A stretch of DNA of 40,009 bases from Chloroflexota bacterium (GTDB lineage Bacteria > Chloroflexota > Dormibacteria > Dormibacterales > Dormibacteraceae). Below are positions 1 through 7,137 of the stretch, piece by piece. The first letter of the stretch is position 1. Every line of letters begins with the position of its first letter. The position numbers were made by a program, and so were the translations under genes. The stretch is from contig VBGR01000062.1 in assembly GCA_005880695.1 (NCBI GenBank), forward strand, positions 1 to 40,009, in the 5' to 3' direction. The notes under the pieces were generated by a model. The model was given only the letters and a program-made list of their open reading frames with translations. It was not told the origin of the DNA and searched no databases.

Positions 1-183
1 TACATCGCCGGGAGCTACGAGCCGCGCGTTTTCGTAACCGGTCTGGTGACCAACATGGCCCTCGCAGGGGGCCTCACGTTCGTGGGCGACAAGATCGGCG
101 TCGACCTTTCGATCGCTGCCATCGTCGCCTTCGGGGTCCGGATCTTCAACAACCTTGCCTCGATCCGCCGGCACTACCTTTGA
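1..183 (+). CDS. sbp: Small basic protein Sbp (DUF1290), C-terminal end
   Basis: Partial gene: the window opens in frame and the last 60 codons are read before TGA at 181-183. The visible peptide has two hydrophobic stretches and ends FGVRIFNNLASIRRHYL. From memory this closely resembles the end of the Bacillus subtilis small basic protein (FGVRLFQNIAVIRRNLL), a DUF1290 membrane protein encoded just upstream of ftsA. Position agrees: ftsA follows after one intervening gene. The molecular function of the family is not well defined. The start and N-terminal half lie outside the window. Confidence 0.8.
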   Translation, partial: YIAGSYEPRVFVTGLVTNMALAGGLTFVGDKIGVDLSIAAIVAFGVRIFNNLASIRRHYL

Positions 184-205
184 TCTGGTGTTAAGGTCGG
201 CCGGG

Positions 206-1099
206 ATGGGGGTGGGGCTTCAGGTCGTGGACCGTGGTGCCCGGGTGCGCAACTACGCCGAGTGGTTCCATTGGGCGCGCCTCAATCTCGGTGCTGACCC
301 AGCCGTTGGGCACGCCGCGGCCGGCGCGGCGATCGCGGCCGGCGACAACGGGCACGACCAGGTCGCAGCGGCGTCGGCCACCATGTCGGTGTTACCGCCG
401 CCGGTTTCCGCAGACCCGGAGCTGACGTCCTACGCGGAATGGTTCGATATCCTCGCGCGGCACTGGGGCGGGGTTGACGAGACCGCCCATCGAATGACCG
501 AAACGGCTCTCGCGGGGTTGCGGGCGGGACAAAGCAGCGACCAGGCCATCCGCGCCGCGCGCCAATCCGTCGGACTTTACCCGCGGCCCGGCACCGAGTT
601 CGTCAAGAATCCGGTTCGAGTCGCCCTCCTCGCCATCCTGCCGCTCTATCTGCTCTGGTGGCTCTGGACGGTCTTCGCGCTTTCTCAGAGGGAACGATTC
701 ACTCACGGAAAGTCGTTCCCCTGGATCCTGGTCCCGGTCTATAACTACATCCTGATCTACAACATCCTGTGCGATCTCAGGGATGGCGAGCGGGCTTACA
801 CCGGGAGGTCCTTACTGGGGGCGGGCCGCGTCATTCTGCTGCTGGTCGCCGCCTACGTGTTCTCCACCATCGGCAGCAACGCCCAGAACCTCTTCGTCTC
901 CCTTGCCGCCAGCCTCATCGGTTTGGGGGCGGTCGTGGCCGCCGCCTTCCAGGCGCAGTCGGCCATGAACAGGTACCTGCTTGCGCGACACCCCGAGGCC
1001 CACCGCAGGCGTATGAGCGGTGGGGAGTGGGTCGCGGTCGGTGTGACCGTGGCCACTTTGCTGCTGATCTTCGTGGCTATCTTCAGCGCCGGGGCCTAG
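206..1099 (+). CDS. Multi-pass membrane protein with duplicated YAEWF N-terminal module
   Basis: About 297 residues. The first ~125 are soluble and contain two similar ~48-residue units, each opening with YAEWF (residues ~18-22 and ~76-80) and closing with a DQ..AA...SV-like end. The rest has about five hydrophobic segments (~138-159, 172-189, 206-223, 230-248, 275-295); the layout around WW.W and FPW..VPVYNY is loosely like DUF4234 membrane domains, which is a weak comparison. I chose ATG 206 because AAGG at 193-196 precedes it by about 9 bases; in-frame TTG 155 and GTG 188 are alternatives that would overlap sbp. It sits between sbp and ftsA, so a cell-envelope or division role is possible but unproven. 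Confidence 0.6.
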   Translation: MGVGLQVVDRGARVRNYAEWFHWARLNLGADPAVGHAAAGAAIAAGDNGHDQVAAASATMSVLPPPVSADPELTSYAEWFDILARHWGGVDETAHRMTETALAGLRAGQSSDQAIRAARQSVGLYPRPGTEFVKNPVRVALLAILPLYLLWWLWTVFALSQRERFTHGKSFPWILVPVYNYILIYNILCDLRDGERAYTGRSLLGAGRVILLLVAAYVFSTIGSNAQNLFVSLAASLIGLGAVVAAAFQAQSAMNRYLLARHPEAHRRRMSGGEWVAVGVTVATLLLIFVAIFSAGA

Positions 1100-1132
1100 C
1101 AGGAAGCACCGTCCGCTCGGGCGAACCTCCGA

Positions 1133-1138
1133 TATAAT
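1133..1138 (+). promoter_or_regulatory. -10 box (TATAAT) upstream of ftsA
   Basis: A perfect TATAAT lies 55 bases before the ftsA start in otherwise GC-rich DNA. No convincing -35 hexamer is visible 16-18 bases upstream. It would give an ftsA-ftsZ transcript starting near 1145, independent of the upstream membrane-protein gene. Confidence 0.5.
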
Positions 1139-1193
1139 CCTGGCGGCCCGCCCGCCAAACAACTTCGTTTCAGGAGGCATCCCAGCACAACCG

Positions 1194-2426
1194 TTGTTAA
1201 GGCGGAAGCGCGTTGTCGGTTTGGACCTTGGCACCAGCAAGGTCGCGGTGGTCATCGGCGAAGCCGACGACTACGGCAACATCAACGTCATCGGCGTGGG
1301 CGAGACGCCCTCCGACGGTCTCCGCAAGGGCGTCGTCGTGAACATCGAGAAGACGGTCCAGGCGATTCACCAGGCGGCCCAGTCCGCCGAGCGGATGGCC
1401 GGTGTCCGCTTCGACTCGGTGGTCGTCTCGCTGGCGGGGCCCCACCTGATGAGCCAGGTCAGCCGCGGCGTCATCGCCGTGGCTCGGCCCGACCGCGAGA
1501 TCGGGCAGGACGACGTCAGCCGCGTGGTCGACGCCTCCCGTGCGGTCAGCGTCGCCAGCGACCGGGAGCTCATCCATGTGATCCCGCGCACCTTCACCGT
1601 CGATGGGCAGGAGGGCGTGAAAGAGGCGGCCGGCATGACCGGCACCCGCCTGGAAGTCGAGACCCACATCGTGACCGGGGCACAGACCAGCGTCCAGAAC
1701 GTGATCAAGTGCGTCCACCAGGCCGGCTTCGATGTCGAGGACGTGGTCAGCCAGGGCCTGGCAGCCGGGCAGGCTGTGCTTTCGCCGAACGAGATGGAGC
1801 TCGGGGTCGGACTGATGGACCTCGGCGCCGGCACCACCGACGTCGTGATCTTCAACGAGGGCGCTGCGCTCCAGCTGGCCGTCCTCCCGGTGGGCGGCAA
1901 CCACATAACCAGCGACATCGCGATCGGGCTTAGGACCACGCTCGACGAAGCCGAGACCCTGAAGCTCAACTACGGCCACACCCTGACCGGCGTGATCCCG
2001 CCCGAGGAAAAGATCGAGGTCCACGAAGTGGGCGGTGACCGAGTCCAGGCCGTCCCTCGCCGCTACCTGGCCGAGATCATCGGACCCCGCGTGCGCGAGA
2101 TCTTCCAGATGGCGCGCGAGGAGGTCAGGCGCTGCGGTTACGACGGGCTCCTGCCTGCCGGCCTGGTCGTGACCGGCGGCAGCGCGCGGCTGCTGGGCAC
2201 CATCGACGCCGCAGGCCAGATCTTCAACTCCTCGGTGAGGCTCGGCCTACCCCAGGGCGTCGGCGGTCTGGCCGACCGCGTCAGCGGCCCGTCCTTCGCG
2301 ACCGGTGTCGGGCTCGTGCGCTGGGGCTCGAAGCTGCAGCCCGTGACCAATGGGAAGCACCTGAACGGCGGCAATGTGACGGCGACATACCAAAAGTCGG
2401 TCCGGTGGTTGCGTGACTTTTTTTAG
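1194..2426 (+). CDS. ftsA: Cell division protein FtsA
   Basis: Actin-like ATPase that anchors FtsZ filaments to the membrane at the division site. The 410 residues show the actin-fold phosphate-1 motif GLDLGTSK (9-16), phosphate-2 MDLGAGTTD (208-216) and adenosine motif VVTGGSARL (325-333). The last dozen residues (399-410, ending SVRWLRDFF) form the amphipathic membrane-targeting helix expected of FtsA. Length is usual for the family. The TTG start is uncertain: a strong AGGAGG (1172-1177) sits 16 bases upstream, farther than normal, but no ATG/GTG/TTG lies between. FtsZ follows within 40 bases, and the FtsA/FtsZ pair is likely one operon. Confidence 0.95.
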   Translation: MLRRKRVVGLDLGTSKVAVVIGEADDYGNINVIGVGETPSDGLRKGVVVNIEKTVQAIHQAAQSAERMAGVRFDSVVVSLAGPHLMSQVSRGVIAVARPDREIGQDDVSRVVDASRAVSVASDRELIHVIPRTFTVDGQEGVKEAAGMTGTRLEVETHIVTGAQTSVQNVIKCVHQAGFDVEDVVSQGLAAGQAVLSPNEMELGVGLMDLGAGTTDVVIFNEGAALQLAVLPVGGNHITSDIAIGLRTTLDEAETLKLNYGHTLTGVIPPEEKIEVHEVGGDRVQAVPRRYLAEIIGPRVREIFQMAREEVRRCGYDGLLPAGLVVTGGSARLLGTIDAAGQIFNSSVRLGLPQGVGGLADRVSGPSFATGVGLVRWGSKLQPVTNGKHLNGGNVTATYQKSVRWLRDFF

Positions 2427-2454
2427 CAAGGAATCAACTCAACATCAATGCAGT

Positions 2455-2459
2455 GGAGG
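2455..2459 (+). promoter_or_regulatory. Ribosome binding site deciding the ftsZ start
   Basis: GGAGG placed 5 bases before ATG 2465. It favours this ATG over in-frame GTG 2453, which overlaps the site itself. Confidence 0.7.
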
Positions 2460-2464
2460 CACCT

Positions 2465-3556
2465 ATGAATGAGCGGGACCAAATGCAGGACGGCAGGGCG
2501 CGGATCAAGGTGGTCGGGGCGGGCGGAGGCGGGGGCAACGCGGTCAACCGGATGATCTCGGCCGCCCTCAAGGGCGTCCAGTTCATCGCCGTCAACACCG
2601 ACCTCCAGGCGCTCGGCCGCTGCCAGGCCGATACCCGAGTGAACATCGGCCGCAAGCTGACGCGCGGACTTGGTTCCGGCGGCGACTGGACGAAGGGCCG
2701 TGACGCCGCTGATGAGAGCCGGGCCGAGCTTTCCGAGCTCGTCAAGGACTCCGACATGGTGTTCATCACCGCCGGCATGGGCGGCGGCACCGGGACCGGG
2801 TCGTCACCGGTCGTGGCCGAGCTCGCGAAAATGGCCGGCGCCCTGACCATCGGCGTCGTCACCCGGCCCTTCAGCTGGGAAGGCAAGGTCCGCAACGAGA
2901 CGGCGGAGGAGGGCATCAAGAACCTCCGGGACAAGGTCGACGCCTTGATCGTCATCCCCAACGACCGGCTGGCCCAGGTCGTCGACCACAAGACCAGCCT
3001 GGAAGACGCCTTCCGGATCGCGGACGATGTGCTGCGCCAGGGCGTTCAGGGCATCGCCGACCTGATCGTCAACCCGGGCGTCATCAACCTCGACTTCGCC
3101 GACGTCAAGGCGGTCATGTCAGAGGCCGGCGAGGCCCTGATGGGCATCGGCTTCGGCTCCGGTGACAGCCGCGCCGAGGACGCCGCCAAGCAGGCGGTTT
3201 CGAGCCCGCTCCTGGAGACCTCCATCGACGGCGCCCGCGGAATCCTCTTCAACATCACCGGCGGCCGCGACCTGACGCTGCACGAGATCACCAAGGCGGC
3301 TCAGATCGTCCGTGCCTCCGCCGACCCGAACGCCAACATCATCTTCGGCGTCGTGTCCGACGAGCGGATGCAAGGCGAGGTGAAGATCACCGTCATCGCG
3401 ACCGGTTTCGGGGGCGGCAAGATCCCGACCTCGCAGTTCGAGTCGGCTCGCAGTGACCGCTCCAGCTTCCTGCCGCCGGAGCAGCCGGCCAAGCCGGAGT
3501 TCGGGACCGACGACGAGGACATCAACATCCCCGCCTTCCTCAGGCATCGCTCCTAG
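2465..3556 (+). CDS. ftsZ: Cell division protein FtsZ
   Basis: Tubulin-like GTPase that polymerises into the division ring. The 363 residues carry the N-terminal GAGGGGGNAVNRM nucleotide-binding stretch (18-30), tubulin signature GGGTGTG (106-112), the NDRL segment (166-169) and T7 synergy-loop region NPGVINLDFADV (203-214). After a short linker the C-terminal conserved peptide INIPAFLRHR is present; this is the docking site for FtsA and other partners, consistent with the intact FtsA next door. ATG 2465 is chosen because GGAGG precedes it by five bases. The protein is short, with a compact C-terminal linker. Confidence 0.97.
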   Translation: MNERDQMQDGRARIKVVGAGGGGGNAVNRMISAALKGVQFIAVNTDLQALGRCQADTRVNIGRKLTRGLGSGGDWTKGRDAADESRAELSELVKDSDMVFITAGMGGGTGTGSSPVVAELAKMAGALTIGVVTRPFSWEGKVRNETAEEGIKNLRDKVDALIVIPNDRLAQVVDHKTSLEDAFRIADDVLRQGVQGIADLIVNPGVINLDFADVKAVMSEAGEALMGIGFGSGDSRAEDAAKQAVSSPLLETSIDGARGILFNITGGRDLTLHEITKAAQIVRASADPNANIIFGVVSDERMQGEVKITVIATGFGGGKIPTSQFESARSDRSSFLPPEQPAKPEFGTDDEDINIPAFLRHRS

Positions 3557-3603
3557 CCCGGGGCCCACAGCTCGGTTTCTCGGGGAGTGAGGCCACAAGG
3601 GGC

Positions 3604-3633
3604 TTGACTCGAGTAGGATGGTGACCCCAATAT
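3604..3633 (+). promoter_or_regulatory. Candidate nrdR promoter
   Basis: TTGACT (3604-3609) and CAATAT (3628-3633) are separated by 18 bases, giving a transcript start about ten bases before ATG 3654. The -10 lies inside the palindrome at 3622-3643, so a bound repressor would block it. Sequence-only prediction. Confidence 0.45.
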
Positions 3634-3649
3634 CTTGGGGTCATCGTCC
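3616..3649 (+). promoter_or_regulatory. NrdR-box-like palindrome / hairpin in the nrdR leader
   Basis: TGACCCCAA (3622-3630) and TTGGGGTCA (3635-3643) are perfect inverted repeats around TATC. The 16-base core CCCCAATATCTTGGGG matches the NrdR-box pattern (aCaCwATATaTwGtGt, as I recall it) at the central CwATAT.TwG positions. As RNA the stem extends to 15 pairs (two G-U) from 3616 to 3649, ending four bases before the nrdR ATG. Autoregulation by NrdR is the inference; an RNA hairpin affecting translation is the alternative. Confidence 0.6.
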
Positions 3650-3653
3650 TGCT

Positions 3654-4112
3654 ATGAGATGCCCATACTGCGGTCACAACGATCTCAAAGTCGTCGACTC
3701 GCGCGATTCCGAGATCGGCGAGGCCATCCGCCGCCGCCGCGAATGCCTGGCCTGCACCAAGCGCTTTACGACCTACGAGCGGATCGAGGCCGTCCCGTTT
3801 TTCGTCACCAAGAAGGACGGCCGTCGGGAAGACTTCGATCCCCAGAAGCTCTTTTCAGGCTTGAAGAAAGCGACCGAGAAGCGCGACATCTCACCGGAGC
3901 GCCTGCGCGCGATAGTCGACGAGATCGAGGCTGAGCTGCGCAACAGCGGCCGCGCCGAGATCCCGAGCCGCGAGATCGGCGAGATGGTGATGGAGCGGTT
4001 GCGAATCCTGGATGAGGTCGCGTACATCCGGTTCGCCTCCGTCTACCGCGAGTTCATGGACCTCCAGCAGGTCAAGCGCGAGATCGAGCAGGTCCTCTCC
4101 TCCCGCCGGTAG
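3654..4112 (+). CDS. nrdR: Transcriptional repressor NrdR
   Basis: Zinc-ribbon/ATP-cone repressor that senses ATP/dATP and controls ribonucleotide reductase genes. The 152-residue protein starts MRCPYCG, with zinc cysteines C3, C6, C31 and C34, then an ATP-cone from ~48 (VTKKDGRREDFDPQKLFSG) to ~140. ATG 3654 is chosen because the family begins MRCP.C; an in-frame ATG at 3618 would add twelve unrelated residues and lies within the palindrome. No Shine-Dalgarno is visible, fitting a very short or absent leader. Its position after ftsZ ties dNTP control to the division cluster; no ribonucleotide reductase gene is in the window. Confidence 0.96.
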   Translation: MRCPYCGHNDLKVVDSRDSEIGEAIRRRRECLACTKRFTTYERIEAVPFFVTKKDGRREDFDPQKLFSGLKKATEKRDISPERLRAIVDEIEAELRNSGRAEIPSREIGEMVMERLRILDEVAYIRFASVYREFMDLQQVKREIEQVLSSRR

Positions 4113-4123
4113 AGTCCACTGCG

Positions 4124-4822
4124 GTGGTCGGGCTATCTGCGCTTGATCGAGATGGGCTGGTGCACGGCTTCTCGACCAGCGAGACCGGCTCGGTCGGCCT
4201 GACGCACGCCCCAGACTCGGCGGCCGTCCTGGCCGCGCGCCGGCGCTTCGCCGAAGAGCTCGGCATCGACCCGAGCAGCTTCACAGTCGCCGGCGCCGTC
4301 CATGGCTGCACGGTGGACAGGGTCGATCGACCGGTCGAGCTGATCCCGGGCGTGGATGGCCTCGTCAGCAACCGGCGGGGCGTGGCCCTCTTCGCCACCT
4401 ACGCGGACTGCTTGCCGCTGCTTGCCTACGATCCGCAAGCGGGCGCCATCGGCCTCGCGCACGCTGGCTGGCGGGGGACCAGGGGCGGCGTCGGCGGCGC
4501 GCTGGTGGCTGCCTTCCAGGCCCACTTCGGGTCCCGGCCCGAGGATCTCGTCGTCGGCCTCGGACCCTGCATCTGCGGGAACTGCTACGAGGTCGGCCCG
4601 GAGTTTGCTGACCTCTTTCCGCCCGACGTCCTGGCTCCGGGTCGAGGTGACCGCCTCCGCCTCGACCTGCGCGAGGCGAACCGCCGACAGCTCACCGAGG
4701 CGGGCGTGCCAGGGGATCGCATCGAGACACTGGACATCTGCACCTACGAGTCGGATCGGTTCTACTCCCACCGGCGGTTTCCGGATGGCTCTCGCTTCGC
4801 CGCTGTCATCGCGCTTACGTAG
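4124..4822 (+). CDS. pgeF: Purine nucleoside phosphorylase PgeF (YfiH/LACC1 family)
   Basis: Formerly the multicopper 'polyphenol oxidase/laccase-domain' family; members phosphorolyse purine nucleosides, and the E. coli protein is linked to peptidoglycan editing. The 232 residues retain the zinc/catalytic triad H60 (VHG), C96 (ADCLP) and H113 (AHAGWRG), plus GPCICGNCYEVG further on. GTG 4124 lies 11 bases after nrdR. The gene overlaps yggS by 38 bases, so nrdR-pgeF-yggS-yggT is probably one transcript. Exact substrate cannot be read from sequence. Confidence 0.9.
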   Translation: MVGLSALDRDGLVHGFSTSETGSVGLTHAPDSAAVLAARRRFAEELGIDPSSFTVAGAVHGCTVDRVDRPVELIPGVDGLVSNRRGVALFATYADCLPLLAYDPQAGAIGLAHAGWRGTRGGVGGALVAAFQAHFGSRPEDLVVGLGPCICGNCYEVGPEFADLFPPDVLAPGRGDRLRLDLREANRRQLTEAGVPGDRIETLDICTYESDRFYSHRRFPDGSRFAAVIALT

Positions 4823-5423
4823 CGTCCAGCAGCGGATCGAGGCGACCGGGCGGGACCCCGCCGGGATCACGATCGTGGCGGTGACCAAGGGCAGGCCGGT
4901 CACCGACTGCCGGGAGGCTGTGGAGCTCGGCCTGGCGCTCGGCGAGAACCGGGTCCAGGAGGCGCTGCCCAAGCTCGAGGCCATCGCCGGCGCCGAGTGG
5001 CACCTGATCGGCCACCTGCAGACGAACAAGGTTCGCCAGGCGGCTGGACGCTTCGCGCTCATCCAGAGCATCGACTCCGAGCGCCTCGGCGAGGAGCTCG
5101 CGCGGCGGGCACCGGCCCAGCCGGTTCTCCTGCAGGTGAACATCAGCCGGGAGGCCGCCAAGCAAGGCGCCGCGCCCGAGTCCGCGGTGTCGCTGGCGCG
5201 AGCGCTGGACCGCCTGCTCGACCTGCGTGGCGTGATGGGGATCGGGCCCCTGGGCCGCGACCCTGAACCGGCCTTTGCCGAACTGGCCGGGCTCCGGGAC
5301 GACTGTCAGCAGGCGCTCGGCCGCCCGCTGCCCATCCTCTCGATGGGGATGAGCGACGACTTCGAGGTTGCGCTCCGCCAGGGCAGCACTATGTTGCGAT
5401 TGGGCCGGGTCCTCTTCGGGTAA
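4785..5423 (+). CDS. yggS: PLP homeostasis protein YggS/PROSC family
   Basis: Pyridoxal-phosphate-binding protein of alanine-racemase-like fold that buffers PLP and affects amino-acid balance; it has no established enzyme activity. The 212 residues carry the PLP lysine K35 in VAVTKGRP, then GENRVQEALPK and WHLIGHLQTNK, and end with SMGMSDDFEVA and STMLRLGRVLFG, all family hallmarks. ATG 4785 is the only good start near the expected N-terminus and lies inside the end of pgeF. This fsz-neighbouring position, followed by yggT, is common in Gram-positive bacteria. Slightly shorter than the usual ~225-235. Confidence 0.93.
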   Translation: MALASPLSSRLRSVQQRIEATGRDPAGITIVAVTKGRPVTDCREAVELGLALGENRVQEALPKLEAIAGAEWHLIGHLQTNKVRQAAGRFALIQSIDSERLGEELARRAPAQPVLLQVNISREAAKQGAAPESAVSLARALDRLLDLRGVMGIGPLGRDPEPAFAELAGLRDDCQQALGRPLPILSMGMSDDFEVALRQGSTMLRLGRVLFG

Positions 5424-5439
5424 GAGCCAGGGCACCGAG

Positions 5440-5697
5440 ATGTTCGTTATAGGCGGGTTGATCCAGCTGGTCTGCTACGCGCTGCTGATCCTGATCCTGG
5501 TCCGCGTCGTGTTCTCCTGGATCGAGCCCTACCCGAAGAACCAGATCCACACCTTCGCGATCAGGCTCACGGAACCGCTGCTGCGACCGGTGCGCAACGC
5601 CATTCCGACTGGCAGTGGGGGGATGGCTCTCGACTTCTCGCCGATGATCGTGAGCTTCCTGCTCCTCGTGATCATCAACCTGGCCGGCCGCCTTTAA
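5440..5697 (+). CDS. yggT: YggT family membrane protein
   Basis: Eighty-five residues with two hydrophobic helices (about 4-24 and 65-84) separated by a polar loop containing RLTEPLLRPVRNAIP, the family's conserved segment, which is followed by a D-F-S-P-M motif before the second helix. YggT proteins are small inner-membrane proteins usually encoded next to yggS; a role in envelope or division-related processes is suspected but not fixed. ATG 5440 follows yggS by 16 bases and is the last gene of the division cluster. Confidence 0.88.
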   Translation: MFVIGGLIQLVCYALLILILVRVVFSWIEPYPKNQIHTFAIRLTEPLLRPVRNAIPTGSGGMALDFSPMIVSFLLLVIINLAGRL

Positions 5698-5730
5698 GCC
5701 GGCAGTCCCGCCCCGGGTCCCGCAAGAAGT

Positions 5731-5736
5731 TAGGCT
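5731..5736 (+). promoter_or_regulatory. -10-like box directly before the P450 start
   Basis: TAGGCT ends six bases before GTG 5743, and no Shine-Dalgarno lies between. If used, transcription would start at or near the start codon, giving a leaderless mRNA. Confidence 0.4.
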
Positions 5737-5742
5737 ACTGGC

Positions 5743-7092
5743 GTGACCGCGGTCCGAGCCCCGAGCCTCCTTGCCGGCAGCCTCGACGAGTTCCGGCGCG
5801 ACCGCCTGGGACTCTTCCGGCGCCTTTCCCGGGAGGGTGGTGCCTACGCCCAGCTCCGGATCCGGAGGACGCAGGTCCTCTTCCTCAACGACCCCGAGCT
5901 GATCGGCCAGGTCCTGGGCGTGCGCCGCGACCACTTCAGCAAGGACTACCTGCGTCCGCTTTTCAACCCGCTGGTCCGGGGCAGCATCGAGATCGCGGAC
6001 AGCGACTCCTGGCTGCACGAGCGGAAGCTGGCGATGCCGGCCTTCCACGCCAGGCGGCTGGAGAGCTACGGCACCGACATGGTGGACCTCACCGAGCGGA
6101 TGCTGGCCGGCTGGCGCCCAGGCGAGGCGCGCGACATCAGCGCTGACATGTCGGGTCTCACGCTCGAGATCGTTGCCAAGACGCTCTACGGCATCGATGC
6201 CAGCCGCTACCGCGGCGATGCCCGCGACGCCATCGCCATCGTCATGGAGGACTTCGCCGACCGGGCCGGCAGCCTGCTCGCCCTTCCCGTGATCATCCCC
6301 AACCTGCGCACGCTCAGGTTCGTGCGGGCCCTCTACAGGCTCAATAAGGAGCTCAACCGGATGATCCGCGAGCGGCGGGCCACTGGAGCCGAAGGGCCCG
6401 ACCTTTTCGAGATGCTGATCCGCGCCAAGGACGAGCACGGGCGGCCCATGAGCGACCGCCAGGTCCGGGATGTCTCGATCGCCATCTTCTTTGCCGGCCA
6501 TGAGACGACCGCGACACTTCTCTCCTGGACCTGGCACCTGCTGGCGAGCCACCCCGATGTCGAGGCCCGGCTGGTCGAAGAGTTCGAGTCGGTGCTCGGG
6601 GACAACCGGCCGACCTACGCCGACATGTCGCGCCTCCCGTTCGCCGAGATGGTCCTGGCCGAGGCGCTCCGACTCTACCCGCCCGCTTACGGCTTCGGCC
6701 GGCTCTGCCTCCGCGAATGCCAGCTGGAGGGCCTGCGCGTGCCCGCCGGCGCCGTCACGCTGATGAGCCCCTGGGCGATGCACCGCGATCCGCGCTTCTA
6801 CGACGACCCGGACGCCTTCCTGCCCGATCGCTGGGCGGACGGCCTCGCCAAGCGGCTGCCGCGCTACGCCTACTTCCCGTTCGGAGGCGGGCCCCGGATG
6901 TGCCTTGGCAGCAACTTCGCGACGCTTGAAGCCACCCTCGTGCTCGCGACCGTTCTGCGCAAGTTCCGGCTGCGCTCGCTTCCCGGCTGGCGGGTCGAGC
7001 CGCAGCCCTCCATCACCTTGCGGCCGAAGGGCGGCCTCCGGATGAGCGTCGAGTCGGGCGAGGCCGTTCGCAAGAGTCCCGCCCTGGCCTGA
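5743..7092 (+). CDS. Cytochrome P450
   Basis: Heme-thiolate monooxygenase of 449 residues, soluble (no signal or membrane anchor). Visible motifs: C-helix WLHERKLAMPAFH (~90-102), I-helix oxygen-binding AGHETT (251-256), the ExxR motif EALR (307-310), and the heme loop FPFGGGPRMCLG with proximal ligand C387. Architecture resembles bacterial CYPs of the CYP4/CYP110-like type, which often act on fatty acids or terpenes; the substrate is not predictable. No ferredoxin or reductase gene is adjacent, so redox partners must be elsewhere. It interrupts two housekeeping clusters and its TGA is in frame with the following ileS. Confidence 0.95.
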   Translation: MTAVRAPSLLAGSLDEFRRDRLGLFRRLSREGGAYAQLRIRRTQVLFLNDPELIGQVLGVRRDHFSKDYLRPLFNPLVRGSIEIADSDSWLHERKLAMPAFHARRLESYGTDMVDLTERMLAGWRPGEARDISADMSGLTLEIVAKTLYGIDASRYRGDARDAIAIVMEDFADRAGSLLALPVIIPNLRTLRFVRALYRLNKELNRMIRERRATGAEGPDLFEMLIRAKDEHGRPMSDRQVRDVSIAIFFAGHETTATLLSWTWHLLASHPDVEARLVEEFESVLGDNRPTYADMSRLPFAEMVLAEALRLYPPAYGFGRLCLRECQLEGLRVPAGAVTLMSPWAMHRDPRFYDDPDAFLPDRWADGLAKRLPRYAYFPFGGGPRMCLGSNFATLEATLVLATVLRKFRLRSLPGWRVEPQPSITLRPKGGLRMSVESGEAVRKSPALA

Positions 7093-7137
7093 AAGATCAA
7101 CCAGAAAAGAGCTGTCTTCGAGCCGGTCGATCCGAAG

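Noticed and set aside
3557-3603. Terminator after ftsZ
   Set aside because: GC-rich with CCCGGGGCCC but no stable hairpin followed by T; not supported.
4356-4784. In-frame extension of yggS through pgeF
   Set aside because: Frame open by chance; homology begins at ATG 4785.
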